From: MVRV01 sp964646755
GTDB taxonomy: Bacteria > Desulfobacterota > Syntrophia > Syntrophales > Smithellaceae
Length of the DNA: 64,000 nt
Direction: 5' to 3'
Assembly (NCBI GenBank): GCA_964646755.1
Contig: CAZYIE010000012.1
Coordinates: forward strand, 1 to 64,000
The notes beneath the pieces were generated by a model that was given only the letters and a program-made list of their open reading frames with translations, did no database searches and had not been told where the DNA came from. Positions 52,895-62,165 of the stretch are shown here, piece after piece (within the stretch, counting starts at the first letter, position 1; the number at the start of each line of letters is the position of its first letter). The translations under genes were made by a program, and so were the position numbers.

Positions 52895-55800
52895 TTAAGG
52901 CCGACTATTTTTCAGTATCTCATGGATGATGGTTGCAATCTTGTTTTTGACCATTGGTTTAACAATAAAATGCCTGATCCCGGCATTTCTTATTTCTTCA
53001 GCATTTACACTACTACTGAAGCCGCTGCATAGAATGACGGGCATATCCGGTCTAATTCTGATGATTTGTTGAGCCATGGCCATTCCCGTCATTTTGGGCA
53101 TGGTTTGATCGGTGATGACCAAATCAAACTGGCCAGGATTAGCGCGGAACATATCCAGTGCGTTTACACTATTTTGTATTGCCGTTACTTCATATCCAAG
53201 TCCCTCCAGCATCTCTTTTGCCATTTCAATCAGATCTTCTTCATCATCGACAAAAAGGATTCTTCCGCTTCCCCGGATACTTTCTGTGTCATCATTATCC
53301 GGAATGCTCTCATCCAAACAATTCTTTAACAGGGGAATCCATATGTCGAATGAAGTTCCCTGGCCCAAGTGGCTATCAACATTGATTTCACCACCGAGAC
53401 TTTTAACGATTCCGTGAACAACCGATAAACCCAGGCCTGTACCCTCACCCTGCTTTTTGGTTGTAAAGAAGGGATCAAAAATTTTATCAATAGCAGCCGG
53501 GTCTATCCCCGCACCTGTGTCGCTTACCGTCAGCTTAAGGTAGTGGCCGGGATTAACTCTTAAGTGCGGCAGATTGTCGTTGCCGATATTTTCATTAACC
53601 AGACTGATACTCATTACCCCGCCATTTTTTTGCAGGGCATGATTGGCGTTTGTGCAGAGGTTCATAACCACCTGGTGGATGTAGGTAGCATCAGCCATCA
53701 CCATGTCCGGTTCAGCCGTAATATTTTGGCGTATTTCAATCGTTGTCGGTGTTGTGGACGATATAAATTTAATGACTTCTTTTATTAGAGGGCTTAGTCT
53801 TAGAGGCTGTAATTCCATTTCTTTTTTGCGGCTGAACGTCAGGATCTGATTCACAAGATCAGCAGCGCGTTGTGTCGCTTTTAATACGCGTTTTAGATAG
53901 TTGTCAGCCTTGCTGTTGGCAGGCATATGTTCCAGAGTCAGTTCTGTATATCCGGAAATAGCGCCCAAAATATTATTGAAATCATGAGCAATACCTCCGG
54001 CCAGTTGCCCGATGGCTTCCATTTTCTGTGACTGACGGAGCTGGGCTTCGAGCTTAGCCTTCTCCTCCTCCGCCTGCTTGAGCTCGGTGATATCACGGAC
54101 AAAAGCCAGCACATTATCTGGTTGCTCCTCACGATGAATCAGAGTGGTGCTCACTTCTACCAGAATGTGACGGCCATCTTTCCTTACCATCTCAAGTTCA
54201 TCCGGGCCGGTCGCTTTGCCTTCAATGTTGGCTTTCAGTACCTCTAAGGCCTTACCCAGGCTTCCTTCGGCAACCATATTGAAATCGAGGAAATTCCTGC
54301 CATTGGTCTCTTCACGACTGTAACCGATGATTTCCTCTGTTTTGTAGTTGCCAAAGAGGAAATTCCCTTCAAGGTCATTCATGTAAATTCCAATAGGGGC
54401 ACTCTCCAGCGAAACCCTGAATAGCTCCTCGCTCTCTCTCAGCTTATTTTCCACCTTCTTCCGTTCCGTAATTTCGCGTGCGGTGATGATGATGCCTTTG
54501 ATCCCCGGATTTTCACCCTGGTTACTGCCAAGGACTTCCAAATCAGCCCATGTGCCATCAGCCTTCCGGTATCTGAACTCCGTCGGTATGTCTAAGTCAG
54601 GATTAGCTGATCGAATTACAGCGTCCAAATCATTTACAATCTTATCAAGATCATCGGGGTGAACATGTTCTAATGGTGATTTTCCTATGTAATATCCAGG
54701 AGAATAACCAAGAATCCGAGACACAGAAGGTGATTCATAGGTCAATTGGCCATTAGCATCAAGTATGAATATCATGTCGGATAAACTATGAATCATTGAA
54801 CGGAAACGTTCTTCGCTCTCATACAATGCTGTGGCCATAAGCTTGCGTGTGGTGATATTTCGCGCAAGTACTGAAACACCAGTGATTTTATTATCAGTTA
54901 TGATCGGATTTAAATGCAATTCAAAATAGGACTTCTTTCCTTCAATAATGTAGTCATATTCAATACTGAATAATTCTCCACCAAGAGCGCGCGTATATAG
55001 ATCCTCCCAGAAACGGGCTACTTCAGGCTCATATAAGGAACGTGTGTTCTTACCGATTTCTGGTGTAAGACCAAGAACTGACTTGACGTAGTTGGCGAAA
55101 CTTGAATTAAATGTGAGGAAATTAAGCTTATCATCGACTGACCAGATTGGTTCATTAAAGCTCTCCACAAGCGATTTCAGGTAGCCTTGTGAAAGCTTAA
55201 GTTCAATTTCTGCCCCCTTACGCTCAGTGATATCCATAGCCGAAAAAATGTACGCGTCACTGGCTGTTTGGGATATTTGTAATGAAATATCCCGAACCGC
55301 GCCATCTTTGCGTATCCACCTTGTCTCCACCTCTCCCTCGGTGTAAAGGGTTTCTCCTACACGCTCATACTCTGCCTCATTCTCATACAGTACCCTGGGA
55401 TCCTGGGTTTGAAATTCTTGCATACTATAGCCTGTGATCCGAGACATCATATCATTTGCCCACTCACCCTTTCTTTCTCTAATCCTGCCGATTGCTACAG
55501 GTGATGCTTGAAGAATGGCTCTCATCTGCTGTTCGGAAAGAGCAAGACGATCTTCCGCCATTTTGCGGTCGGTGATGTCATGCCCTTCTGGGATTAGGAA
55601 AATAACCCTGCCGGTATCATCTTTCACAGCCTTCAGTGTAACGTCAATATTGCGAAGTTTTCCGTCAAAACTGGGATGGGTTGCCTCAAAACGCACCAGT
55701 TCACCACCGGCGGCATCCCGTACTGCGCGGCGGAGGACTTCCTGTATTTCCGGAGAATGGGTCCACCAAGGCGTTTCCCAGAAGGGCTTACCGATAATGT

Positions 55801-57583
55801 CGGACAGTTGGACGCCGGCGAATTCCAGCGCGGAGCGGTTGATGTCGACAACCATTCCCTCCGCGGTCAGCAATCCCATGAAGCCGAAGGAAAGATCGAA
55901 GATGGCACGTGCCTTCTGTTCGCTATCGCGCTGCGCCGCCTCTGCAAGCTTACGCTGGGTCACATCGCTCAACATAGTCAGGATATGATCCACCCCTTTT
56001 ATGCTGATAAAACGTGAAGAGATATTGTAATATTTTATCTTGCCTTTATAATGAACCAGCAAATCTTGCCCGTTTATCTCTTCGCCCGTATTAATACTGT
56101 TTATCACTTTAACTATTTGCTTCTCATCAGTGATGATTCCCAGTTCCTGTGGTGTCTTGCCAATTATATTCTCTAAAGGTAATCCAACATCTTCAATGAA
56201 TGCGCGGTTAACGGCAACGTATCTTCCGGATTCTATTTCATTAATAACTGTAATAACAGGACTTTCATTGAAAATCTGAGAAAATTGCACTTCGCTTTCC
56301 CTCAAGAAATCTTCTGCACGCTTGCGGGCCGTAATATCAATCCCAAGCCCCAAGAAAAAACCAAGCCCTCCGTTATGAATCGATGGCCGAACGTGCCATT
56401 CAACAAGGTATTTTTTACCGGAGCTGCTTATAATTCGATTTTCATTGACCGTAACATTTCCATCCTGAATAATTTTCTGGAAGACCACGCCCAGCGTTAT
56501 GCGGTCTTCTTCAGGCACAAAAGTTGTCAGATAATCGGCCCCTGTGATCTCTTCTTTGGTATATTCGAGGGTGTCCAATAATGCTTGGTTCATCATCATG
56601 GTTTTCCCGTCAAAACCAATCGCCACAATGAATGCCGGGGAAGAATCGAGAAGTAACTGCTTGAATTTCTGTTCTTTACTGTATTGTTCTTCGCTTACCC
56701 GCAGCGCTTCTTCCGCCTGCTTTTGTTCGGTGATGTCCAGCATAACGCCATTGAACAAAATCTCACGCTCACTTTTTACTGGGCTTGATAGACCAATGAA
56801 CCAAATCGATTCGCCAGATTCCTTTATGAATCTCCCTTCATAATGCCACGCCTTTACTGCACTCATTGCTTCCGTAATTGATTCTATGAAAGATTCAAGA
56901 CATTCGGGAGCAACCCTTTCAGAAAACCGCTGAAAAAATCCCTCCGAATTGCTATTCAAACCGAAAATCTTTTGGGCACTTTCACTAATATAATGCAGCC
57001 CAATATTGCCATCAGGCTGCGCATAAAACTGATAGATCACGCCCGGAATATTTTCCGCAGTGTCCCGTAATTGTTGTTCTCTCTTACGCAGTTTATCCTC
57101 CATAAGCTTGTACTCTGTGATGTCATGAAATGCAGACACTCTCACTATTCGCCCTCCGGCATTACTCGCTTTTGTGCGCAACTCACAGTGAATAATTGTC
57201 CCGTCTTTTCGAGTTATTGGGATTTGATAGGGCAACTCATTTCCAGACAAAATGTATTGTCTAAGTAGTTCTCTGTAATCTGGTGGTACTAAACTGACTC
57301 CATCCTTGCCAATTATTTCCGATAGATCATACCCCAGCATATTTGCTGCTTGAGTATTTGCATCCAGAACAAACCCTTTCTCCGAAATGATAATTCCCTC
57401 AAACGATGCCTGAGAAAGCATAGAATATCTTTCCTCGCTTTTCCGCAACGCCTCGAGCGCAGCCTCCCTGTGGGCCTCCGCCTGCTTGCGCTTGGCATCT
57501 GATTCTTCCAGCTTCTTGTTTTTCTTCTTCAGGATGGATAACTCTTCGATAAGTTCTTGCTTTGTCTTGGATGAATCTTTCAT
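52895..57583 (-). CDS. hybrid sensor histidine kinase with nine PAS domains and a C-terminal receiver
   Basis: 1562 residues with no membrane segment, so probably cytoplasmic. After a short coiled coil I count nine PAS/PAC units, each ending in a D-I-T-E/D-x-K or R-K type motif. Then H-box GIAHDFNNILGAISGY, N-box MNLCTNANHAL, G1 DTGAGIDP, G2 GEGTGLGLSV, and a receiver (FVDDEEDLIEMAKEM, VITDQTMPKMTG, VKPM). Each PAS may bind a different cofactor or ligand. GAGGAGC precedes the ATG. With CheW and a methyl-accepting protein upstream it belongs to a chemosensory/two-component group. The receiver at 52425-52796 is its probable partner. Confidence 0.92.
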   Translation of the reverse strand: MKDSSKTKQELIEELSILKKKNKKLEESDAKRKQAEAHREAALEALRKSEERYSMLSQASFEGIIISEKGFVLDANTQAANMLGYDLSEIIGKDGVSLVPPDYRELLRQYILSGNELPYQIPITRKDGTIIHCELRTKASNAGGRIVRVSAFHDITEYKLMEDKLRKREQQLRDTAENIPGVIYQFYAQPDGNIGLHYISESAQKIFGLNSNSEGFFQRFSERVAPECLESFIESITEAMSAVKAWHYEGRFIKESGESIWFIGLSSPVKSEREILFNGVMLDITEQKQAEEALRVSEEQYSKEQKFKQLLLDSSPAFIVAIGFDGKTMMMNQALLDTLEYTKEEITGADYLTTFVPEEDRITLGVVFQKIIQDGNVTVNENRIISSSGKKYLVEWHVRPSIHNGGLGFFLGLGIDITARKRAEDFLRESEVQFSQIFNESPVITVINEIESGRYVAVNRAFIEDVGLPLENIIGKTPQELGIITDEKQIVKVINSINTGEEINGQDLLVHYKGKIKYYNISSRFISIKGVDHILTMLSDVTQRKLAEAAQRDSEQKARAIFDLSFGFMGLLTAEGMVVDINRSALEFAGVQLSDIIGKPFWETPWWTHSPEIQEVLRRAVRDAAGGELVRFEATHPSFDGKLRNIDVTLKAVKDDTGRVIFLIPEGHDITDRKMAEDRLALSEQQMRAILQASPVAIGRIRERKGEWANDMMSRITGYSMQEFQTQDPRVLYENEAEYERVGETLYTEGEVETRWIRKDGAVRDISLQISQTASDAYIFSAMDITERKGAEIELKLSQGYLKSLVESFNEPIWSVDDKLNFLTFNSSFANYVKSVLGLTPEIGKNTRSLYEPEVARFWEDLYTRALGGELFSIEYDYIIEGKKSYFELHLNPIITDNKITGVSVLARNITTRKLMATALYESEERFRSMIHSLSDMIFILDANGQLTYESPSVSRILGYSPGYYIGKSPLEHVHPDDLDKIVNDLDAVIRSANPDLDIPTEFRYRKADGTWADLEVLGSNQGENPGIKGIIITAREITERKKVENKLRESEELFRVSLESAPIGIYMNDLEGNFLFGNYKTEEIIGYSREETNGRNFLDFNMVAEGSLGKALEVLKANIEGKATGPDELEMVRKDGRHILVEVSTTLIHREEQPDNVLAFVRDITELKQAEEEKAKLEAQLRQSQKMEAIGQLAGGIAHDFNNILGAISGYTELTLEHMPANSKADNYLKRVLKATQRAADLVNQILTFSRKKEMELQPLRLSPLIKEVIKFISSTTPTTIEIRQNITAEPDMVMADATYIHQVVMNLCTNANHALQKNGGVMSISLVNENIGNDNLPHLRVNPGHYLKLTVSDTGAGIDPAAIDKIFDPFFTTKKQGEGTGLGLSVVHGIVKSLGGEINVDSHLGQGTSFDIWIPLLKNCLDESIPDNDDTESIRGSGRILFVDDEEDLIEMAKEMLEGLGYEVTAIQNSVNALDMFRANPGQFDLVITDQTMPKMTGMAMAQQIIRIRPDMPVILCSGFSSSVNAEEIRNAGIRHFIVKPMVKNKIATIIHEILKNSRP

Positions 57584-57623
57584 CTGACGCTCCTCATTGC
57601 AACAAAATGCTTGGTAGAATAAT

Positions 57624-57821
57624 TCAATTTACATCTTCAATAGACTCGACCAAAATACTTTTAGTATCTTCAAAAAAGACATCCTCATGGTATTCAACTG
57701 TAGGTGAAAACATTTTAATTATCAAGTCCTCGGTAATATTATAATATTTTGTGTAAATATTAAATTTGCTCCGCGTGACCATCTTGACTTGATCTGGCAC
57801 GGTTATTACAATTTTTTTCAT
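57624..57821 (-). CDS. small protein of unknown function in the chemosensory group
   Basis: 65 residues from the ATG at 57821, with GGAG eight bases upstream. The sequence begins MKKIVITVPDQVKM, is acidic in the second half and ends SILVESIEDVN. No family recognised. It lies between the methyl-accepting protein and the hybrid kinase. Confidence 0.5.
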   Translation of the reverse strand: MKKIVITVPDQVKMVTRSKFNIYTKYYNITEDLIIKMFSPTVEYHEDVFFEDTKSILVESIEDVN

Positions 57822-57947
57822 TGTATTCATCTCCAAAGATTTCAATAAACGGGGGAAATTAATGTTCTTGTATTTGCCTATCCTCTTCTGCCTCTCTATT
57901 TGAAAAAGCAAGAGAGGGCAAATCAGTAAAAACGCTTTTAGCATCTC

Positions 57948-59198
57948 TCAGAAATCTTTGAAGTCCCCCTCATCCAGGGGAATAACCTGTTCCGGTTTCA
58001 TACCCTTCGCTCGGGCAAACGATACTCTTCCCTGTCTCCGCGGAGCTGCCGCTGTAAGCGCTTTCTGATGGAATTGAGTTCTGGAATCCAAACCACTATG
58101 ATCGTTACTCTCCTTCTGCTGAATCGTTCTTCCTGCTACTGTCCCGCTTACAACGGAATTCAGCTCTGCTACGTAGCTTTTCATTTGTTCCGCTTGGGCA
58201 TTTAATTCTTCTGAGGCACTGGCCGATTCCTCGGCGTTGGCCGCCGTTTGCTGGGTCACCCCGTTCATTTCATTTACAGCAGTGCTCACCTGGGATATGC
58301 CATTGGCCTGTTCCTTGGACGCTTCGGCTATTTCCGCGATCAATTCCGTTACCTTTCCGGCAATCTGTCCGTTCTTGTCCAGAACATCGGATATCTGCGC
58401 ATATACGGACATGGATTCTTTGATCCGGTCGGTAGAATTCGAAATGAGCCCCTGCGTATTCTTAGCCGCTTCTGTCGCTCTCATAGCCAGATTTCTTACC
58501 TCATCGGCCACAACGGCAAACCCGGCCCCGGCTTCGCCCGCCCGGGCCGCTTCCACTGCCGCGTTGAGAGCAAGCAGGTTAGTTTGAAACGCGATTTCAT
58601 CAATTGTTTTTATGACCTTAGCAGTTTCTGCGCTCGCCGTAACCGATGCCTGCATCGCTTTTTTCATGACCTCCATGCGCTCCCCAATCATTTGGAAATT
58701 GGGCCCCGCTTCTTTTGTCATCATGTCATTGGCCAACTGAGCGTTGTCGGCATTCTGCCTGGTCATGGAAGACATTTCTTCCATGGATGAGGAGGTTTCC
58801 TCCAGGGCCGCTGCCTGCTCAGAAGCTCCTTCAGCTAACGACTGGCTGGAGCCGGCAACGCTATGCGCCGCAGAACTCATTTCACTGATGGATTCAAATA
58901 TTCCATCGGAGATATGCTGCAGCTTGCCGATTAGGGTCTTTCCAACCAGCAGAAAATTACCAACGATCATAACGGAGGCTATAGGCGCTAGAATCAGCGT
59001 TGAGGTCATGTTTTGAATCCCTCCCAATCTTCCGGCGAGATAAAAACATATACAGAGAGAACACATTCCCGGAAGCAGGCCAAAATGAAGCTTGTAGGTC
59101 AGGTTCTTTCCAAATAGCATTCGGATACCAACTACCGATAAAGCGGTGCCTCCCACAATGAACAATAATACAACAATTCCTTCAAAAAGCATTTCCAT
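57948..59198 (-). CDS. methyl-accepting chemotaxis protein
   Basis: 416 residues. The N-terminus has two hydrophobic segments (about 4-26 and 34-88, the latter broken) and no evident periplasmic sensing domain or HAMP. The signalling hairpin tip is intact: IDEIAFQTNLLALNAAVEAARAGEAGAGFAVVADEVRNLA. Flanking helices contain the Glu/Gln pairs typical of methylation sites. It ends in EGDFKDF. It probably senses the membrane state or energy, or takes input from a partner, and couples to CheW encoded next upstream. Confidence 0.92.
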   Translation of the reverse strand: MEMLFEGIVVLLFIVGGTALSVVGIRMLFGKNLTYKLHFGLLPGMCSLCICFYLAGRLGGIQNMTSTLILAPIASVMIVGNFLLVGKTLIGKLQHISDGIFESISEMSSAAHSVAGSSQSLAEGASEQAAALEETSSSMEEMSSMTRQNADNAQLANDMMTKEAGPNFQMIGERMEVMKKAMQASVTASAETAKVIKTIDEIAFQTNLLALNAAVEAARAGEAGAGFAVVADEVRNLAMRATEAAKNTQGLISNSTDRIKESMSVYAQISDVLDKNGQIAGKVTELIAEIAEASKEQANGISQVSTAVNEMNGVTQQTAANAEESASASEELNAQAEQMKSYVAELNSVVSGTVAGRTIQQKESNDHSGLDSRTQFHQKALTAAAPRRQGRVSFARAKGMKPEQVIPLDEGDFKDF

Positions 59199-59229
59199 AA
59201 TAATCCACTCCTTTTTTAATTTAATTTGA

Positions 59230-59721
59230 TTATGCCGCGTTGGCGATGTCTGAAAAATTCCTATCGCTAAGTACGCGGTCTATATCCAGTAGAATTTTAA
59301 CGCCTGTACCCATCTTTGCCATTCCCAGTATGTAGGATGTGTCCATCTTAGTGCCGAAAGTGGGCGTCTCCGCAATATCTCCCGGTTTGATATTGATCAC
59401 TTCGGAGACAGAATCAACGACAATACCCATCTGTATTTTCCGCTCGCTGCTGCTGATCTCCACGACGATAATACAAGTCCTTTCTGTATAGGCTATTGTT
59501 TCCATGTCGAACTTCAATCGCAAATCAATAACAGGAATAACTTTCCCCCGCAGGTTAATCACTCCCTTGACATAGCGGGGTGTCTGCGGAACCTTGGTAA
59601 TCGCCATAACCCCGATGATTTCCTTCACCTTGAGAATTCCGATGCCATATTCTTCTCCGGCCATCGCAAAGGTCAGATACTTACCCTCTTTACCGGTCAT
59701 GCTGTTTGTTATCTCTTTCAT
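59230..59721 (-). CDS. cheW: CheW-type coupling protein
   Basis: 163 residues from the ATG at 59721 (AAGGAAG upstream). YLTFAMAGEEYGIGILKVKEIIG, PQTPRYVKGVINLRGKVIPVIDLR and GIVVDSVSEVINI are the CheW signature. It links the receptor to a CheA kinase; no cheA is in the window. It lies 31 bp ahead of the methyl-accepting gene. Confidence 0.94.
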   Translation of the reverse strand: MKEITNSMTGKEGKYLTFAMAGEEYGIGILKVKEIIGVMAITKVPQTPRYVKGVINLRGKVIPVIDLRLKFDMETIAYTERTCIIVVEISSSERKIQMGIVVDSVSEVINIKPGDIAETPTFGTKMDTSYILGMAKMGTGVKILLDIDRVLSDRNFSDIANAA

Positions 59722-59766
59722 TGTTTTCTTCCTTTCCATTTATCTTGTAAGTTTGATTTCAACAAT

Positions 59767-60177
59767 TCAAGGGGCATATATTCCCCCTTGCTTATGTCCA
59801 TAGTTGCTTTGCATGGTGAGCATCTTCTCAAAAACGAGACACATATGTTCGAGATTTTCGTCCGCTCCAAAGATGAAGCGCGGCCGAAGAAGGTGGGCTT
59901 TTTTCATTGTCTCTCCTGATGTGTCACGCATAATTAATATTAGCGGGATGCCGATAATAAGTTCCTGTAACCCAATCATCTTCAAAAGATCACTTTCTCC
60001 GTATATATATAAAATCATTAATGCGATCCCATGCAGCGGTTCACGGAGCTTACTTTCCAGGGTGATCTTTGAATGATGCAGTTTCAGGCTAATGTTGTAG
60101 CCCAGCGTCTCAAGCTTTGCGCATATTTCTTTTGACCTCTCATCAATGATTGATGAATAGAATATTGTTTTCATCAC
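59767..60177 (-). CDS. uncharacterised protein at the head of the chemosensory operon
   Basis: 136 residues. Alternating strands and helices (KTIFYSSIIDERSKEICAKL, ...IALMILYIYGESDLL..., IPLILIMRDTSGETMKKAHL) suggest a receiver-like or similar alpha/beta fold without the acidic pocket of true receivers. It could be a degenerate receiver; I cannot name a family. It is the first gene behind the candidate sigma-54 promoter at 60216-60231. Confidence 0.55.
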   Translation of the reverse strand: MMKTIFYSSIIDERSKEICAKLETLGYNISLKLHHSKITLESKLREPLHGIALMILYIYGESDLLKMIGLQELIIGIPLILIMRDTSGETMKKAHLLRPRFIFGADENLEHMCLVFEKMLTMQSNYGHKQGGIYAP

Positions 60178-60215
60178 GCCTTTATCACTTCCTACTCAAT
60201 TTTTTCTCCGGGTAT

Positions 60216-60231
60216 TCCAAGAAGCATGCCA
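60216..60231 (-). promoter_or_regulatory. candidate sigma-54 promoter of the chemosensory operon
   Basis: On the minus strand TGGCATGCTTCTTGGA fits TGGCAY-N5-TTGCW with G in place of C in the -12 element. Its predicted start is about 28 bp ahead of the ATG at 60177. The gene just upstream encodes a sigma-54 activator. Confidence 0.5.
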
Positions 60232-60314
60232 CAGGACGCAAAATAATTATCATTAATATAATCAATATGTTGAATGGATGGGGTTGATAAACAGTTTGCA
60301 ATGAAGGGAACTTT

Positions 60315-60333
60315 TGTATTGTGCCATAATACA
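60315..60333. promoter_or_regulatory. candidate enhancer site B
   Basis: TGTATT and AATACA arms with a 7-bp spacer; the same arms as the stronger palindrome at 60383-60403. Confidence 0.5.
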
Positions 60334-60382
60334 CGGGAAAGATTGTTTTGGTAATAAATATATCAGATCAATAAGTTAGGTT

Positions 60383-60423
60383 GTGTATTGTCGGGCAATA
60401 CACTTAATTGTTTTGTAATACAC
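60383..60423. promoter_or_regulatory. candidate enhancer sites A and C
   Basis: Site A (60383-60403) has perfect 8-bp arms GTGTATTG/CAATACAC around TCGGG. Site C (60403-60423) repeats the right arm with one change and the left arm more loosely. Their centres are 20 bp apart, about two helical turns, and 150-190 bp upstream of the candidate sigma-54 promoter. Confidence 0.55.
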
Positions 60424-60468
60424 AAGGTAGGTTAGGTAAAAGAAAAACATTTTACGAGAATTCAGATT

Positions 60469-61848
60469 TTATTTTGTGAGATGGTGCTTTCTAATCAAGG
60501 CATATAGCTGCGGGCGGGATATACCGGAAATCCGGCAAGCTTCCTGGAAATTCTCTTTGGCAATTACCATGAGCCTGCGCAGATATTGAAGCTCTGTTTC
60601 CAGGATTGCCGCTTCGCGTGCATTTTTCAGAGTCGGCAGAAATTCAGCATCAGTCGGTAGAGTTTTACTATTATCGTTATAAACTGAATTCAGCCTGATG
60701 TTTGTCGGCAAGTGTTTTGCGTATAGTGTGAGCTCCTGTCCTGCTGCGGCAAATGTCCATTCCAGACAATTGATCAATTCCCTCACATTACCGGGCCAGT
60801 CGTAGGCAGACAGCGTTTCCAGAAATTCCGCCGAAAAGTTTTTGGGATTCATTCCATAACGGCGGCAAAGTTTATTTACATAGTGCAGAATTAATTCCAT
60901 CAAATCGTCATTGCGATTTCTTAAAGGCGGAATTTGGATAACAATGGATGAAATACGATAAAGCAAGTCCTGGCGGAATTTTCCGGAAGTGATCATTTCA
61001 TCAAGATTTCTGTTGGTTGCCGCAACTACCCGGAAATTGCTAGTCAGTTCGTGCTTTGCACCGAGAGGGCGAAAACGCTGTTCCTGCAAAACACGGAGAA
61101 ATGATTTCTGAACGGCCAGGGGAAGCTCTCCTATTTCATCGAGAAACAGAGTCCCGCCGTCGGCTTGCTTAACTAACCCGTCAACCGATTTGTCGGCACC
61201 GGTGAAAGCGCCTTTTTCGTGTCCGAAAAGCAGACTTTCCGCCAGCGTGGGTGGGAGTGCGGCGCAGTCAACAGTAACAAAGCTCATTGATGCACGATTG
61301 CTGTTGTTATGTATTGCCCGCGCGAAAAGTTCCTTACCCGTACCTGTTTCGCCCGTGATCAACACACTCGCATCACTTCTAAACGCCTGAGAGAGGTGAG
61401 TGATACATACCGCCATCCGGCTGCTTTTCCACAGCAATCCTTCCAGCTTTAAATCTCGAGGAATGTCAATTTCTTTTATTTGTTGCTCTTTATATTGGAT
61501 TGCCTTGGTAATGGTCAGCCTGATTTCGGCAATGGAGTTTGTTTTAGATATGTAACTCCAGGCACCGCTATTTAATGCTATCTGGGCGCCATCGCGACTG
61601 TCAAATGCTGTAATGATAATTATCTCCGGCGATGATGGCAATCCGCGGAAGGCAGGCAACTTTTCTATTCCGTCGCCATCGGGAAGTCGGACGTCCAGGA
61701 GAATGACCTGATATGGTTGTATAGCCGCTGCTTTGAGCCCCTCTTCAAGCGAAAAAGCGGCAGTAGCGGTATGCCCCATTGTACTCACAACCTCCGAGAG
61801 CATGTCTGACATGTCCCGGTCATCGTCGATGATCAATACATTAGCCAT
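60469..61848 (-). CDS. NtrC-family sigma-54-dependent response regulator
   Basis: 459 residues. Receiver (LIIDDDRDMSDML, VILLDVRLPDGDG, SKTNS in place of KP), then AAA+ domain with Walker A GETGTGKELFARAI, the sigma-54 contact loop GAFTGAD, Walker B TLFLDEIGELPL and the R-fingers near FRQDLLYRISS. The C-terminal helix-turn-helix is ACRISGISRPQLYALIRKH. It would bind upstream enhancer sites and open sigma-54 promoters. The adjacent dyads and candidate promoter make the chemosensory operon its likely target. The kinase partner is probably the hybrid kinase at 52895. Confidence 0.95.
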   Translation of the reverse strand: MANVLIIDDDRDMSDMLSEVVSTMGHTATAAFSLEEGLKAAAIQPYQVILLDVRLPDGDGIEKLPAFRGLPSSPEIIIITAFDSRDGAQIALNSGAWSYISKTNSIAEIRLTITKAIQYKEQQIKEIDIPRDLKLEGLLWKSSRMAVCITHLSQAFRSDASVLITGETGTGKELFARAIHNNSNRASMSFVTVDCAALPPTLAESLLFGHEKGAFTGADKSVDGLVKQADGGTLFLDEIGELPLAVQKSFLRVLQEQRFRPLGAKHELTSNFRVVAATNRNLDEMITSGKFRQDLLYRISSIVIQIPPLRNRNDDLMELILHYVNKLCRRYGMNPKNFSAEFLETLSAYDWPGNVRELINCLEWTFAAAGQELTLYAKHLPTNIRLNSVYNDNSKTLPTDAEFLPTLKNAREAAILETELQYLRRLMVIAKENFQEACRISGISRPQLYALIRKHHLTK

Positions 61849-62095
61849 ATTACACTACTCAGCCTGAGCACACTTTTGAAACCGTTAGTAACCGGTTAAC
61901 ACAAAAAAAGGAGAAAAATGACCTTTTAGGAGAATCTTCAAAGACAAGCACCCTAAACTATTAGTTTTTAATATATGGGGATAGCTTTTCTGTGTCAAGA
62001 GAAAAGCGGCCGCTGGAATTACGGGTCGCAAAACCAAATAAGGCATAAATATAATACTTCGCCCAACAAGATTGTTATATGGCAAATTCAATCCA

Positions 62096-62124
62096 TTGAC
62101 TTTTAACCGTCCATGCTTTAAAAA
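62096..62124 (+). promoter_or_regulatory. candidate promoter of the deoxyhypusine-synthase-like gene
   Basis: TTGACT (62096-62101), 17 bases, TAAAAA (62119-62124), followed by short TAATAT repeats and AGGAG. The rest of 61849-62095 contains no gene I can support. Confidence 0.4.
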
Positions 62125-62165
62125 GCTCATTAATATTAATATTAATCAGGAGAGTGACAATTCCA

